64,000 bases of DNA, taken from an uncultured Allobosea sp. (lineage in GTDB: Bacteria > Pseudomonadota > Alphaproteobacteria > Rhizobiales > Beijerinckiaceae). The stretch's first letter is position 1; every line of letters starts with the position of its first letter. The notes beneath the pieces were generated by a model that did no database searches, was not told where the DNA came from, and worked only from the letters and a program-made list of their open reading frames with translations. Location of the stretch: positions 1 to 64,000 of the forward strand of contig NZ_CAMFKW010000003.1 in NCBI RefSeq assembly GCF_945957345.1. The letters run 5' to 3'. Shown here one piece after another: positions 1-7,567 of the stretch. The translations under genes were made by a program, and so were the position numbers.

Positions 1-328
1 CGAACAGGCGCACGCCGAGCTCCATGGCGCGCACGACGTCGCGCTCCTTCTTGATCGTGTTGCCGAAGGAGATGCGATCGGCCGTGGCGCCGGCCGCGAG
101 CGCGAGCTCGATCTCGACGACCGAGGCGCAATCGAAGCAGGAGCCGAGCTTGGCGAGCAGGGCGAGCACCTCCGGCGCCGGGTTGGCCTTCACCGCGTAG
201 AAGACGCGGGTGTCGGGCAGCGCACGGGCGAAGGCATGATAGTTCTCGCGCACGACATCGGTGTCGATGACGACGCAGGGCCCGTCCTCGCGGCGGGTAC
301 GAAGAAACTCACGGATGCGGTCGGTCAT
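1..328 (-). CDS. Ornithine/lysine decarboxylase, alanine-racemase fold (N-terminal part)
   Basis: Only the first ~109 codons are present; the gene runs off the left edge. The protein starts MTDRIREFLR and carries the fold-type III PLP decarboxylase signature FYAVKANP, with the PLP lysine at about residue 47, followed by FDCAS and the barrel segment ISFGNTIKKERD. Family knowledge: these enzymes decarboxylate ornithine (or lysine/diaminopimelate) to a polyamine precursor in the cytosol. The FYAVKANP.P...L..LG..FDCAS pattern fits eukaryotic-like ornithine decarboxylase (speF/odc) better than LysA. The start is the only ATG before the conserved region. It is preceded by a long leader that probably regulates it (see 329-776). 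Specificity cannot be settled from the fragment. Confidence 0.85.
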   Translation of the reverse strand, partial: MTDRIREFLRTRREDGPCVVIDTDVVRENYHAFARALPDTRVFYAVKANPAPEVLALLAKLGSCFDCASVVEIELALAAGATADRISFGNTIKKERDVVRAMELGVRLF

Positions 329-776
329 GAGACGCGACTCCCCTGCGACGCAAGCGGCGTCGATGCGATGTATCGCCGGAGTGAATCGTCGCTGTCGCGC
401 GGCGCTGTGGAGACGCCTGCTACAGCGGACGAGCCGTCCGGACCCGAAACACCGTTCGATTGGGGAAGACCCCGCACGGCCGGCAATGAAGGACAAGCCT
501 CTTCGGTGCCGGCCTGTGGAAAGCCGGCGAGACCAAAAAAGCCCGCTCCGTCGTTGCTTTAAGCTGCGTCCCCCGTGGAGATTCGGGGTTCGCCGGTTTT
601 GCCTCCGGCTGCCGGTCTGTGTCGGGGAACGGCGTCCTTGCGGAAACCGGGAGGCGTGATTTGAGGGATGTCCATCCCCTCCATCCGTCCTCCAACCCCT
701 GGCGGCTGTCCGGCCTCTTGTCCGGATGCCCACCGACCAGCACGCGGCCACAGGCACGTGCGAATTGGGTGAACGC
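329..776 (-). promoter_or_regulatory. Long 5' leader of the decarboxylase gene, possible speF-type element
   Basis: About 440 nt separate the candidate promoter at 777-805 from the decarboxylase start, with no convincing reading frame between. Seen: hairpins with GCCGGC arms at 508-513/523-528 and CCCCG/CGGGG arms at 571-575/584-588, and a six-T run on the minus strand at 535-540. Known: a cis-regulatory speF RNA motif is described upstream of ornithine decarboxylase genes in Alphaproteobacteria. Assigning this leader to that motif is inference from position and length; I did not match a consensus. Confidence 0.45.
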
Positions 777-805
777 GATATACGGACGCTTGCCCCGGAC
801 CACAA
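777..805 (-). promoter_or_regulatory. Candidate sigma70-type promoter for the decarboxylase leader
   Basis: On the minus strand TTGTGG (800-805) is followed after exactly 17 bases by TATATC (777-782). This would start transcription near 770 and give a leader of roughly 440 nt. Nothing else in the gap reads as well. Confidence 0.45.
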
Positions 806-875
806 GTGTTTTATGCGCCCGGGGCCGCATTTTTTTGCAGGGCCGATCCGCGTCCGTTCGGGAACGGGTTAACGG

Positions 876-895
876 CAAAAAGCCCTTCGCCGGCT
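876..895 (-). terminator. Weak terminator after the glyoxalase-fold gene
   Basis: Downstream of the stop at 901 the minus strand reads AGCC, a short loop, GGCT and then a run of T. The stem is only about 4 bp, so this is a weak call supported mostly by the T tract and its position. Confidence 0.35.
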
Positions 896-900
896 AGGGG

Positions 901-1449
901 TTAGTCACGTTTCTCGCAGAAGCGGATTCTGTTGCCGAACGGGTCGGGCACTTGCAGCGTCCGGCCGCCCGGCCCGTCCTCCTCGATGCCTGGTTTCGAG
1001 TAGGTGTAGCGTTTGCCGATCAGCTCGGCGTGAAGGGCGTCGATACCGTTCATCCAGACGAAGACGGTCGAGCCGGGGCTGGCATCGCCGTGATGCTCCG
1101 AGAGATGGAGCTGCAGGCCGGAGCGCGAGACCTGCATATAGAGCGGCATGTTCGGCCCGAAGCGATGGTCCCAGTCCATCGTGAAGCCGAGGAAGTCGAG
1201 ATAGAATTCCTTGGCCTTCGCCTCGTCGAAGATCCTGAGGATCGGGATGCCCATCTGCAGGCGCACCGTCTCCGCCGGCTTCTCGGGCGCAGCCTCGCCG
1301 ATCTTCGCCGCCAGCACGTTCCAGTCGTCATAGCCGAACTGGCGCGCCACGATCTCAAGGGTCTCGGAATGGGAAAGCGGCACCTGCCGGGAGGCCATGG
1401 TCTCGCGCAGGCTCTTGGCCATCAGCTTCGCATCGCGAAAGCTACGCAT
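901..1449 (-). CDS. Glyoxalase/bleomycin-resistance-fold protein with N-terminal helical domain
   Basis: 182 aa. Residues 1-55 (MRSFRDAKLMAKSLRE...SETLEIVARQFGYDDWNVLAAKI) form a helical module seen in proteins annotated 'glyoxalase superfamily protein'. The rest is a vicinal-oxygen-chelate domain with paired beta-alpha-beta motifs (PILRIFDEAKAKEFYLDFLGF and the end VPDPFGNRIRFCE). VOC folds include glyoxalases, dioxygenases and drug-binding resistance proteins; the substrate here cannot be told. I chose the ATG at 1449 because AAAAGGATC precedes it by about 6 bases; the frame stays open 21 codons further upstream without a better ribosome site. Monocistronic, with a weak terminator before the decarboxylase leader. 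Confidence 0.8.
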   Translation of the reverse strand: MRSFRDAKLMAKSLRETMASRQVPLSHSETLEIVARQFGYDDWNVLAAKIGEAAPEKPAETVRLQMGIPILRIFDEAKAKEFYLDFLGFTMDWDHRFGPNMPLYMQVSRSGLQLHLSEHHGDASPGSTVFVWMNGIDALHAELIGKRYTYSKPGIEEDGPGGRTLQVPDPFGNRIRFCEKRD

Positions 1450-1736
1450 CGTCGTGATCCTTTTCGCTGCGGACGGTTGGGATCGGGGCTCGCCTTGCCG
1501 ATATCCGTCCACGAGTCGATCGGGATCAGGACAGGGACTTGGATGGATGCGTTCACCTTGCCCTTTCGGGCGCGAGCGGCTGGCCGCATCCGGCCAGTCA
1601 CGAAGGTTGCGACATCTTCATCTCCTGTCAATGCCGGATGCCATACGCAGGCCCTAGACCAGCCTCATTTCATGGCCTTAACTCTCGGTAGCCGCCTATT
1701 TTGCCAAGCCGAGGCGACGGGGAAGACGGACCACCC

Positions 1737-3350
1737 ATGACCACGACAGATCGCCGCCGCGTCCTGGGCGGACTTTCAGCCGCGCTCTGCCTCTCGGTGG
1801 CGCCCTCCGTCCTTCTGGCGCAGCAGCCCCAGCCGCAGCAGCAGGGCCCGCAGCCGCCTCCTCCCCAGCAGAACGCGGCGCCGCAGCCGCGCTTCGGCTT
1901 CGAGGACGTGCAGCGCCGCGCCCGCGAGATCGCTGCCGTTCCCTATGAGCCGATCCCGCCCCTGCCGGAAGCACTGGCCAAGCTCGACTACGATTCCTGG
2001 CGCGACATCCGTTTCCGGCCCGAGCGTGCGCTGCTGGCGCAGAACGGCTCGCCCTTCCGCATGCAGATGTTCCATCCGGGCTTCCTCTTCACCCGCCCGG
2101 TCACGGTGAATGTCGTGCGCGATGGCGTACCGACGCCCGTCCCCTATGCCGCGAACCTGTTCGACTACGGCAAGGTCAAGTTCGACAAGCCGCTGCCGGT
2201 CAATCTCGGCTTCGCCGGCTTCCGCCTGCATTACCCACTCAACGACCCCCGCGTCTTCGACGAGCTGATCTCCTTCATCGGCGCGAGCTATTTCCGGGTG
2301 CTCGGCCGCGGCCAGCGCTACGGTCTCTCGGCCCGCGGCCTCTCGATCGGAGCGGGCACCACTACCGAGGAATTCCCGGTCTTCCGCGAGTTCTGGGTCG
2401 AGCAGCCGGCAGCCAATGCCGAGCGCATCGTCATCCACACCCTGCTCGATTCGCCGGCCGTCACCGGCGCCTATCGTTTCACCATCTATCCTGACCTCGA
2501 CACCGTCATGGAAGTGGCGGCGACGCTCTATCCGCGCGCGCCCATCGAGAAGCTCGGCCTTGCGCCACTGACCTCGATGTTCTTCACCGGCGAGAACGAT
2601 CGCCGCTTCTTCGACGACTTCCGCAGCGAATTGCACGATTCCGACGGGCTGATGATCCATTCCGGCAGCGGCGAATGGATCTGGCGCCCGCTGCGCAACC
2701 CCAGACAGCAGGCCGTCTCCTCCTTCGTCGAGCGCAATATTCGCGGCTTCGGCCTGATGCAGCGCGACCGCGCCTTCGAGCATTACCAGGATCTCGATCT
2801 CTCCTACGAACTCCGTCCCTCCTACTGGATCGAGCCGCAGGGCGACTGGGGCGAAGGCGTCGTCGAACTGATCGAGATGCCGACGACCGACGAAACCAAC
2901 GACAATATCGTAGCGCTGTGGGCGCCGAAGACACCGCTGGAGCCGGGCAAGGAGTTCTCCTTCGGCTACAAGCTGATCGCGATGCTCGATTCCAGCGACC
3001 TGCATCCAGGCGGGCGCGTCATCAACACCTACCAGGCCAAGCCCAAGGCGCTGGGCTCGGGCGAGCCGGTCACCGAGGGCTCGCGCCGCTTCATCATCGA
3101 CTTCGCCGGGGGCGATCTCGACTACTACCTGAAGCAGCCGGAGAAGGTCGAGATCGTGCCCTCGATCGCCTATGGCCGGATCGACCGCGCCTTCATCGTG
3201 CCGAACCGCAAGACCGACGGCTTCCGCGCCTTCGTCGACGTCGTGGTCGAGCCTGGCCAGCTCGCCGAAATGCGCGCATTCCTCAGGAGCGGCGGCAAGA
3301 CGCTCACAGAGACCTGGAGCTACCCCTGGCGCGCCGAAGCGCAGGGGTGA
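1737..3350 (+). CDS. Periplasmic glucan biosynthesis protein, OpgD/OpgG (MdoG) family
   Basis: 537 aa, normal for the family. The N-terminus TTDRRRVLGGLSAALCLSVAPSVLLAQ is a twin-arginine signal peptide, which is usual for OpgD. A Gln/Pro-rich linker follows, then the conserved glucan-synthesis region: FGFEDVQRRAREIA, LAKLDYDSWRDIRFRP, FIGASYFRVLGRGQRYGLSARGL, and a C-terminal Ig-like part ending ETWSYPWR. Family role: shaping or branching osmoregulated periplasmic glucans in the periplasm. The start at 1737 puts the RR motif near the N-terminus; the frame opens 12 codons earlier without a better signal. The Tat signal favours OpgD over OpgG, but sequence alone does not settle it. The next gene follows after 18 bases. 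Confidence 0.88.
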   Translation: MTTTDRRRVLGGLSAALCLSVAPSVLLAQQPQPQQQGPQPPPPQQNAAPQPRFGFEDVQRRAREIAAVPYEPIPPLPEALAKLDYDSWRDIRFRPERALLAQNGSPFRMQMFHPGFLFTRPVTVNVVRDGVPTPVPYAANLFDYGKVKFDKPLPVNLGFAGFRLHYPLNDPRVFDELISFIGASYFRVLGRGQRYGLSARGLSIGAGTTTEEFPVFREFWVEQPAANAERIVIHTLLDSPAVTGAYRFTIYPDLDTVMEVAATLYPRAPIEKLGLAPLTSMFFTGENDRRFFDDFRSELHDSDGLMIHSGSGEWIWRPLRNPRQQAVSSFVERNIRGFGLMQRDRAFEHYQDLDLSYELRPSYWIEPQGDWGEGVVELIEMPTTDETNDNIVALWAPKTPLEPGKEFSFGYKLIAMLDSSDLHPGGRVINTYQAKPKALGSGEPVTEGSRRFIIDFAGGDLDYYLKQPEKVEIVPSIAYGRIDRAFIVPNRKTDGFRAFVDVVVEPGQLAEMRAFLRSGGKTLTETWSYPWRAEAQG

Positions 3351-3368
3351 ATTGACGGAGCCTGCGCC

Positions 3369-3641
3369 ATGGACGTCGTCGAGAAGCCCGAACAGAACCG
3401 TTTCGAACTTGCGCTCGACGGCGGCACCGCGCTCGTCGCCTATCGTCGCGACGGCGAGCGGCTGGTGCTGGTCCATACCGAAGTGCCCCAGCAATTCGCC
3501 GGGCAGGGCGTCGGCTCAAGGCTGGCGAAGGGCGTCTTCGAATTGCTCCGGGCGAGCGGGCGCAAGGCCGTGGTCCGCTGCGAATTTTTGCAGGGCTGGC
3601 TCGCCAAGCATCCAGAGTACAACGACGTCGTCGACGGCTGA
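3369..3641 (+). CDS. Small GNAT-fold N-acetyltransferase (YjdJ/COG2388 type)
   Basis: 90 aa, a complete member of the minimal GNAT family. Seen: a short beta-sheet N-terminus (NRFELALDGGTALVAYRRDG), the acetyl-CoA loop QQFAGQGVGSRLAKGVFE (the Q/RxxGxG/A-type motif), and the C-terminal motif VVRCEFLQGWLAKHPEYNDVV that is characteristic of these small proteins. Substrate unknown. It starts 18 bases after the glucan gene in the same direction, so probably co-transcribed. It converges on the Fur-family gene, with 9 bases between stop codons. Confidence 0.85.
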   Translation: MDVVEKPEQNRFELALDGGTALVAYRRDGERLVLVHTEVPQQFAGQGVGSRLAKGVFELLRASGRKAVVRCEFLQGWLAKHPEYNDVVDG

Positions 3642-3650
3642 CGCAGCAGG

Positions 3651-4106
3651 TCAGGAGGTCTTCCTGCCACCGCGGCGCGCCGGCTGTTTCTTGCGGCCAT
3701 AGAGCTCCAGGCGATGGCGCACGAGCTCATAGCCGAGCTCCGCCGCGATCCGCCGCTGCAATTCCTCGATCGCATCCGAGGAGAACTCGATCACCTCGCC
3801 CGAATCGACATCGATCAGGTGGTCGTGATGCTCCTGGTCGGCATGCTCGTAGCGCGAGATGCCGTCCTCGAAGGCGTGGCGCTCGATCGCGCCCTGTGAT
3901 TCCAGCACCTTCATCGTCCGGTAGACGGTCGAGAGCGACAGGGTCGGATCATGCGCGAAGGCCCGGGTGAAGATGCCCTTCGCATCGGGATGATCGTCGG
4001 CTTCGGCCAGCACGCGCAGGATCAAACGCCGCTGCTGCGTCATGCGCAGCCCGGCTCCCTTCAGCTGGCTCTCGAAAACGGCAATGCGCCGGTCGGTCTC
4101 GGTCAT
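3651..4106 (-). CDS. Fur-family metalloregulator (Fur/Mur type)
   Basis: 151 aa. Winged helix at residues 15-85 with recognition helix STVYRTMKVL (59-68), then the metal-binding/dimer region with HHDH at 93-96, VIEF and the closing RLELYG. The usual CxxC structural zinc site is absent (DVDSG sits where the first Cys would be), as I recall for alphaproteobacterial Fur/Mur proteins, which sense manganese or iron. The C-terminus has an unusual basic tail (GRKKQPARRGGRKTS). I took the second ATG (4106); the first lies 5 codons upstream. The large palindrome at 4163-4189 in its promoter suggests autoregulation. Mur versus Fur cannot be decided here. Confidence 0.88.
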   Translation of the reverse strand: MTETDRRIAVFESQLKGAGLRMTQQRRLILRVLAEADDHPDAKGIFTRAFAHDPTLSLSTVYRTMKVLESQGAIERHAFEDGISRYEHADQEHHDHLIDVDSGEVIEFSSDAIEELQRRIAAELGYELVRHRLELYGRKKQPARRGGRKTS

Positions 4107-4162
4107 GCCTTGCCATAGCAATGCCGCCGGCCAATTGCAAAAACAGCTAAAAGAAAATCACT

Positions 4163-4189
4163 CGCATTTGCATTATATATGCAAATGCG
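4163..4189 (-). promoter_or_regulatory. 27-bp palindromic operator overlapping the Fur-family promoter
   Basis: Two perfect 11-bp arms, CGCATTTGCAT at 4163-4173 and ATGCAAATGCG at 4179-4189, flank TATAT. On the minus strand a TATAAT hexamer (4172-4177) lies inside the palindrome, so a bound protein would block the -10 region. It sits 57-83 bases upstream of the regulator start and contains TGCAAAT half sites like those reported for alphaproteobacterial Fur/Mur operators. Autorepression is inferred. Confidence 0.7.
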
Positions 4190-4257
4190 ACCCATTATTA
4201 ACAAGATGACTTTACCCCAGATCGCTCGCTGCGGCGCCTATCAGCAGAAGAAGCCTC

Positions 4258-5250
4258 CTACCTTTTCAAGTCCGCCGCGATTTCCGCGACGAGCTCGTAG
4301 GAGCGTTTGCGCTGCTCGTGATCGAAGATCGGCGCGGTGACCATAATCTCGTCCGCCTGGGTCTCACGCACAAAGGCGCCTAACGTGCGTTGCAACGTCG
4401 CCGGCGAGCCGATGAAGGCATAGCGCAGCATCCCCGAGACATGCGCCTTCTCGGCCGGCGACCAGTACTGCTCGATATCGTCGATCGGGGGCTGGAGCTT
4501 GCCGCGCGCGCCTCTCACCATACCGACGAAACGCTGCTGCAGCGAGGTCGCGAGATAGCGCGCTTCCTCGTCCGTATCGGCGGCGACGACATTGATGCCC
4601 GGCATCGCATGCGGCGCCGCGAGCTGTTCGGACGGCTTGAAGCGCTCGCGATAGACGGCGAGCGCCTGCATCAGCGCATCCGGCGCGAAATGCGAGGCAA
4701 AGCTGTAGGGCAGTCCGAGCTCGGCCGCGAGCTGCGCGCCGAACAGGCTCGACCCGAGAATCCAGAGCGGAACCTCAAGCCCCTCGCCCGGCACAGCGCG
4801 GATCGCCTGATTGGGTCCCGCCGGCGCGAACAGCGCCTGCAATTCGAGCACGTCCTGCGGGAAGCTGTCGGATGACATCGGGCTGCGGCGCAGCGCCCTC
4901 AGCGTCAGCTGGTCGGTGCCGGGCGCGCGGCCGAGGCCGAGATCGATCCGCCCCGGAAAAAGCGCCTCCAGCGTACCGAACTGCTCGGCGATGACCAGCG
5001 GAGAATGGTTCGGCAGCATGATGCCGCCGGCGCCGACCCGGATGGTGCTGGTCGCCGCCGCGAGCTGGCCGATGACCACTGAGGTCGCGGCACTGGCGAT
5101 GCCGACCATGTTGTGATGCTCGGCTACCCAGTAACGGGTGTAGCCGAGCCGTTCGGCATGGCGGATCAGGTCGGTGGATTTCAGCAGGGCGTCACGCGGC
5201 CCCTCCCCTTCGACGACGGGAACGAGATCGAGGACGGAGATCGCGACCAT
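4258..5250 (-). CDS. LLM-class flavin-dependent oxidoreductase (luciferase-like)
   Basis: 330 aa TIM-barrel of the bacterial luciferase-like monooxygenase superfamily. Typical blocks: [11 protein letters not shown] at the start, [57 protein letters not shown], and [26 protein letters not shown]. These mark the MsnO8/'LLM class' group that uses reduced FMN; the physiological substrate is unknown. I start at 5250, after GGGG in the ribosome-site position. The further upstream ATG at 5280 lies inside an interspersed repeat and is probably not used. It reads toward the Fur-family gene in the same orientation but is separated from it by that gene's promoter. Confidence 0.86.
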   Translation of the reverse strand: MVAISVLDLVPVVEGEGPRDALLKSTDLIRHAERLGYTRYWVAEHHNMVGIASAATSVVIGQLAAATSTIRVGAGGIMLPNHSPLVIAEQFGTLEALFPGRIDLGLGRAPGTDQLTLRALRRSPMSSDSFPQDVLELQALFAPAGPNQAIRAVPGEGLEVPLWILGSSLFGAQLAAELGLPYSFASHFAPDALMQALAVYRERFKPSEQLAAPHAMPGINVVAADTDEEARYLATSLQQRFVGMVRGARGKLQPPIDDIEQYWSPAEKAHVSGMLRYAFIGSPATLQRTLGAFVRETQADEIMVTAPIFDHEQRKRSYELVAEIAADLKR

Positions 5251-5269
5251 GACGGCCCCTGCTGGTTGA

Positions 5270-5336
5270 AGCATTTTCAAGCGAAGTGGAAACCGGTTCG
5301 CGTGAAGAAAATGCGATAAAATAAAAACCTAGAGCA
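5270..5336. repeat. Interspersed intergenic repeat (GAAGTGG..ACCGGTT..AGAAAATGCG type)
   Basis: The segment from AGCATTTT through GCGAAGTGGAAACCGGTT and GTGAAGAAAATGCG to AACCTAGAGC matches, from memory, an abundant intergenic repeat of Bosea, Methylobacterium and Bradyrhizobium relatives. It falls between the luciferase-like gene and the next small gene, where it would not interrupt coding. Only one copy is in this window, so its repeated nature rests on outside knowledge. Confidence 0.55.
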
Positions 5337-5522
5337 ATCTGTAGTTCGAAGGACTGCGGGTTGCTCTGGCGCCGGGCCAAGGCCGGCGGGACGACGTAGC
5401 CTCACCAGATGGGAAGGCTGGGCGATCCGGTCCAGAGGATAGCCAGCATCGTCATGGCGTGCCTGCGCTGGCGTTCTGGCGGAACGGGCTCGGCACAGCT
5501 GCGTTCCTAGTTGGAGACATCC

Positions 5523-5729
5523 ATGCCGAAGGGAACGACCATGACCGCCACCGCCAATCCCGCCAAGGAAAGCCTGCGCCAGGAACAGAAGGAGCAGCGC
5601 GAAGCCGAGCGCAAGCACGGCAAGGACGCCGAGCTCAACCGGGCGCTGAAGGACACTTTCCCAGCCAGCGACCCCGTCGCAGCCCAGACGCCGATCAAGC
5701 CCGGCGCCAAGACCAAGAAGCCGGCCTGA
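5523..5729 (+). CDS. Small conserved hypothetical protein with DTFPASDP motif
   Basis: 68 aa from ATG 5523 (or 62 aa from ATG 5541; both have a purine-rich ribosome site, GGAG and AAGGGA). The middle is very charged (ESLRQEQKEQREAERKHGKDAEL) and probably helical. It is followed by LNRALKDTFPASDPVA, a motif I recognise from many short proteins of soil Proteobacteria with no assigned function, and a Lys-rich end (GAKTKKPA). There is no signal peptide or membrane segment. It converges on serA with 3 bases between stop codons. Confidence 0.7.
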   Translation: MPKGTTMTATANPAKESLRQEQKEQREAERKHGKDAELNRALKDTFPASDPVAAQTPIKPGAKTKKPA

Positions 5730-5732
5730 GGC

Positions 5733-6992
5733 TCAGTCGCGCTGGTGCAGAAGGCGGGCGCGGATCGTGCCGTCGAGCGCGCGGATGTCCTTCAGGATGT
5801 CGCGCGCCTCGGCGCTTGAGACGCCGTCCGCCTCCATCACGACATAGCCGACCTCGCCATCGGTCTGGTAGTTCTGCGCGGCGATATTGACCTGCCGGCT
5901 GGCGAAGACGTCGTTCAGCCGCCGCAGCATGCCCGGCACGTTGCGCTGGACATGGATGAAGCGCGTGCCGATCGCGCGGGCCGGCAACTGGACCTGCGGG
6001 AAATTGACCGCACCGACCGTGGAGCCGACATCGGAATAATCGACGAGCTTGCGGGCGACCTCGGCGCCGATGCGCTCCTGCGCCTCCTCGGTCGAGCCGC
6101 CGATATGCGGCGTCAGGATCACGTTGGAGAGACCCTGCAGCGGCGTGACGAAGCGCTCGGCATTGGAAGCCGGTTCGACCGGGAAGACGTCCACGGCCGC
6201 ACCCGCCAGATGGCCGCTCTTCAGCGCCGCCGCGACCGCGTCGAGATCGACCACCGTGCCACGCGAATTGTTGATGAGATAAGCGCCCTTCTTCATCGCC
6301 GCGATCTGCGCCGCGCCGATCATGCCCGCGGTCTGCGCCGTCTCCGGCACATGCAGCGAGACGACATCGGCCGCGCCGAGGAGAGCTTTCAGGCTCTTCG
6401 TCGGTTCGGTATTGCCGTGGCGCAGGCGATCGGTGTGATCGTAATAGATCACGCGCATGCCCATCGCCTCGGCCAGCGTCGAGAGCTGGCTGCCGATATT
6501 GCCGTAGCCGACGATGCCGAGCGTCTTGCCGCGCACCTCGAAGGAGCCGTTGGCCGATTTGTCCCAGCCGCCCTGATGCGCATCGCGTGAGCGGTCCGGA
6601 ATGCGCCGGAGCAGCATCACGATCTCGCCGATGGTAAGCTCAGCGACGCTGCGCGTGTTCGAGAACGGCGCGTTGAAGACCGGCACGCCGCGCAGCCGCG
6701 CCGCCTCCAGATCGACCTGATTAGTGCCGACCGAGAAGCAGCCGACGGCGAAGAGCCGGTCGGCCCCGGCGAAGATCTCCGGCGTGAGCTGCGTGCGCGA
6801 GCGAATGCCGAGCACATGCACGCCCTGGATCGCCTTGAGCAGGCCGTCGCGGTCGAGCGCCTTGGGCAGCCGTTCGAGATTGCTATAGCCGGCCTGCTGC
6901 AACAGCTCGACGGCGGAATCGTTGATACCTTCCAGCAGCAGGACCTTGATGCGGTCCTTCGGAAGGGAAAGGCGTTCGCTGGGGCTGGTCAT
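5733..6992 (-). CDS. serA: D-3-phosphoglycerate dehydrogenase
   Basis: 419 aa, colinear with the short E. coli-type SerA. It oxidises 3-phosphoglycerate to 3-phosphohydroxypyruvate with NAD, the first step of serine synthesis. Substrate-binding part: RSRTQLT, GCFSVGTNQVDL and FNAPFSNTRSVAELTIGE. NAD fold: GIVGYGNIGSQL, with GYGNIG at 162-167. Catalytic region: INNSRGTVVD, AGAAVDVFPVEPA and TPHIGGSTEEAQ. C-terminal ACT domain: from about 345, FIHVQRNVPGMLRRLNDVF to TIRARLLHQRD. The single short ACT domain suggests feedback inhibition by serine as in E. coli. It is a single gene here, not paired with serC or serB. Confidence 0.96.
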   Translation of the reverse strand: MTSPSERLSLPKDRIKVLLLEGINDSAVELLQQAGYSNLERLPKALDRDGLLKAIQGVHVLGIRSRTQLTPEIFAGADRLFAVGCFSVGTNQVDLEAARLRGVPVFNAPFSNTRSVAELTIGEIVMLLRRIPDRSRDAHQGGWDKSANGSFEVRGKTLGIVGYGNIGSQLSTLAEAMGMRVIYYDHTDRLRHGNTEPTKSLKALLGAADVVSLHVPETAQTAGMIGAAQIAAMKKGAYLINNSRGTVVDLDAVAAALKSGHLAGAAVDVFPVEPASNAERFVTPLQGLSNVILTPHIGGSTEEAQERIGAEVARKLVDYSDVGSTVGAVNFPQVQLPARAIGTRFIHVQRNVPGMLRRLNDVFASRQVNIAAQNYQTDGEVGYVVMEADGVSSAEARDILKDIRALDGTIRARLLHQRD

Positions 6993-7109
6993 GACGATGC
7001 GCTCACGGAGGAGCGGTTGCTATAGTCCTCACAACGCCGGAGGCCAACGCCCTAGACGCAGCTCAGCCGCTAAAATCGCCGCGGCCGATGCGAAATTCTC
7101 ATGGCGGCC

Positions 7110-7559
7110 TCAGGCCTTCTCGACGACCAGCGTCGAGCCTTCGACCCTGACGACCTTGACCTCGGTTCCGGCCAGCAGTTCCGGGCCGGTGATCCGCCAG
7201 GACGAATCGCCGACGCGCACGCGCCCCTCGCCGCCCGCCATTGTCGTCTCCAACCGGAAGACCTTGCCGATGAGTTGGCGACCGCGATCGTTGAGCCCAG
7301 TTGCGGCATCGGGTTCCTCGCTCTTACGGCGTGTCAGCATGCGGCCGGCGGCAACGCAGGCGACGGCGAAGATCGCGAAGACGATGCAGGCCGCCTGCCA
7401 GCCGAGGCTGAAGAGGCCGACCACCGCGCCGGTGATGAGCGCGGCCAACCCCAGCCAGATCAGGAAGACACCGGGCGCCAGCATCTCGCCGCCGATCAGC
7501 AGCAGGCCGAGAATGGCCCAGAGCCAGCCATTATGTGTCGCAAGCCAATCGGGCATCAT
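7110..7559 (-). CDS. NfeD-family membrane protein (short form)
   Basis: 149 aa. Membrane segments lie at about residues 12-30 (WLWAILGLLLIGGEMLAPGV) and 36-72. A C-terminal OB-fold follows (LNDRGRQLIGKVFRLETTMAGGEGRVRVGDSSWRITGPE...VKVVRVEGSTLVVEKA). It lacks the ClpP-like protease domain of long NfeD proteins. Family knowledge: NfeD proteins work beside SPFH/stomatin proteins in membrane microdomains or membrane protein quality control. It begins 8 bases after the SPFH gene in the same direction, so the two form an operon. Confidence 0.88.
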   Translation of the reverse strand: MMPDWLATHNGWLWAILGLLLIGGEMLAPGVFLIWLGLAALITGAVVGLFSLGWQAACIVFAIFAVACVAAGRMLTRRKSEEPDAATGLNDRGRQLIGKVFRLETTMAGGEGRVRVGDSSWRITGPELLAGTEVKVVRVEGSTLVVEKA

Positions 7560-7567
7560 CGTGGGCC

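Noticed and set aside
420..878. A 152-codon minus-strand frame in the decarboxylase leader
   Set aside because: The composition is Arg/Pro-rich without a ribosome site or known motif, and it spans the promoter and terminator signals; better read as leader RNA.
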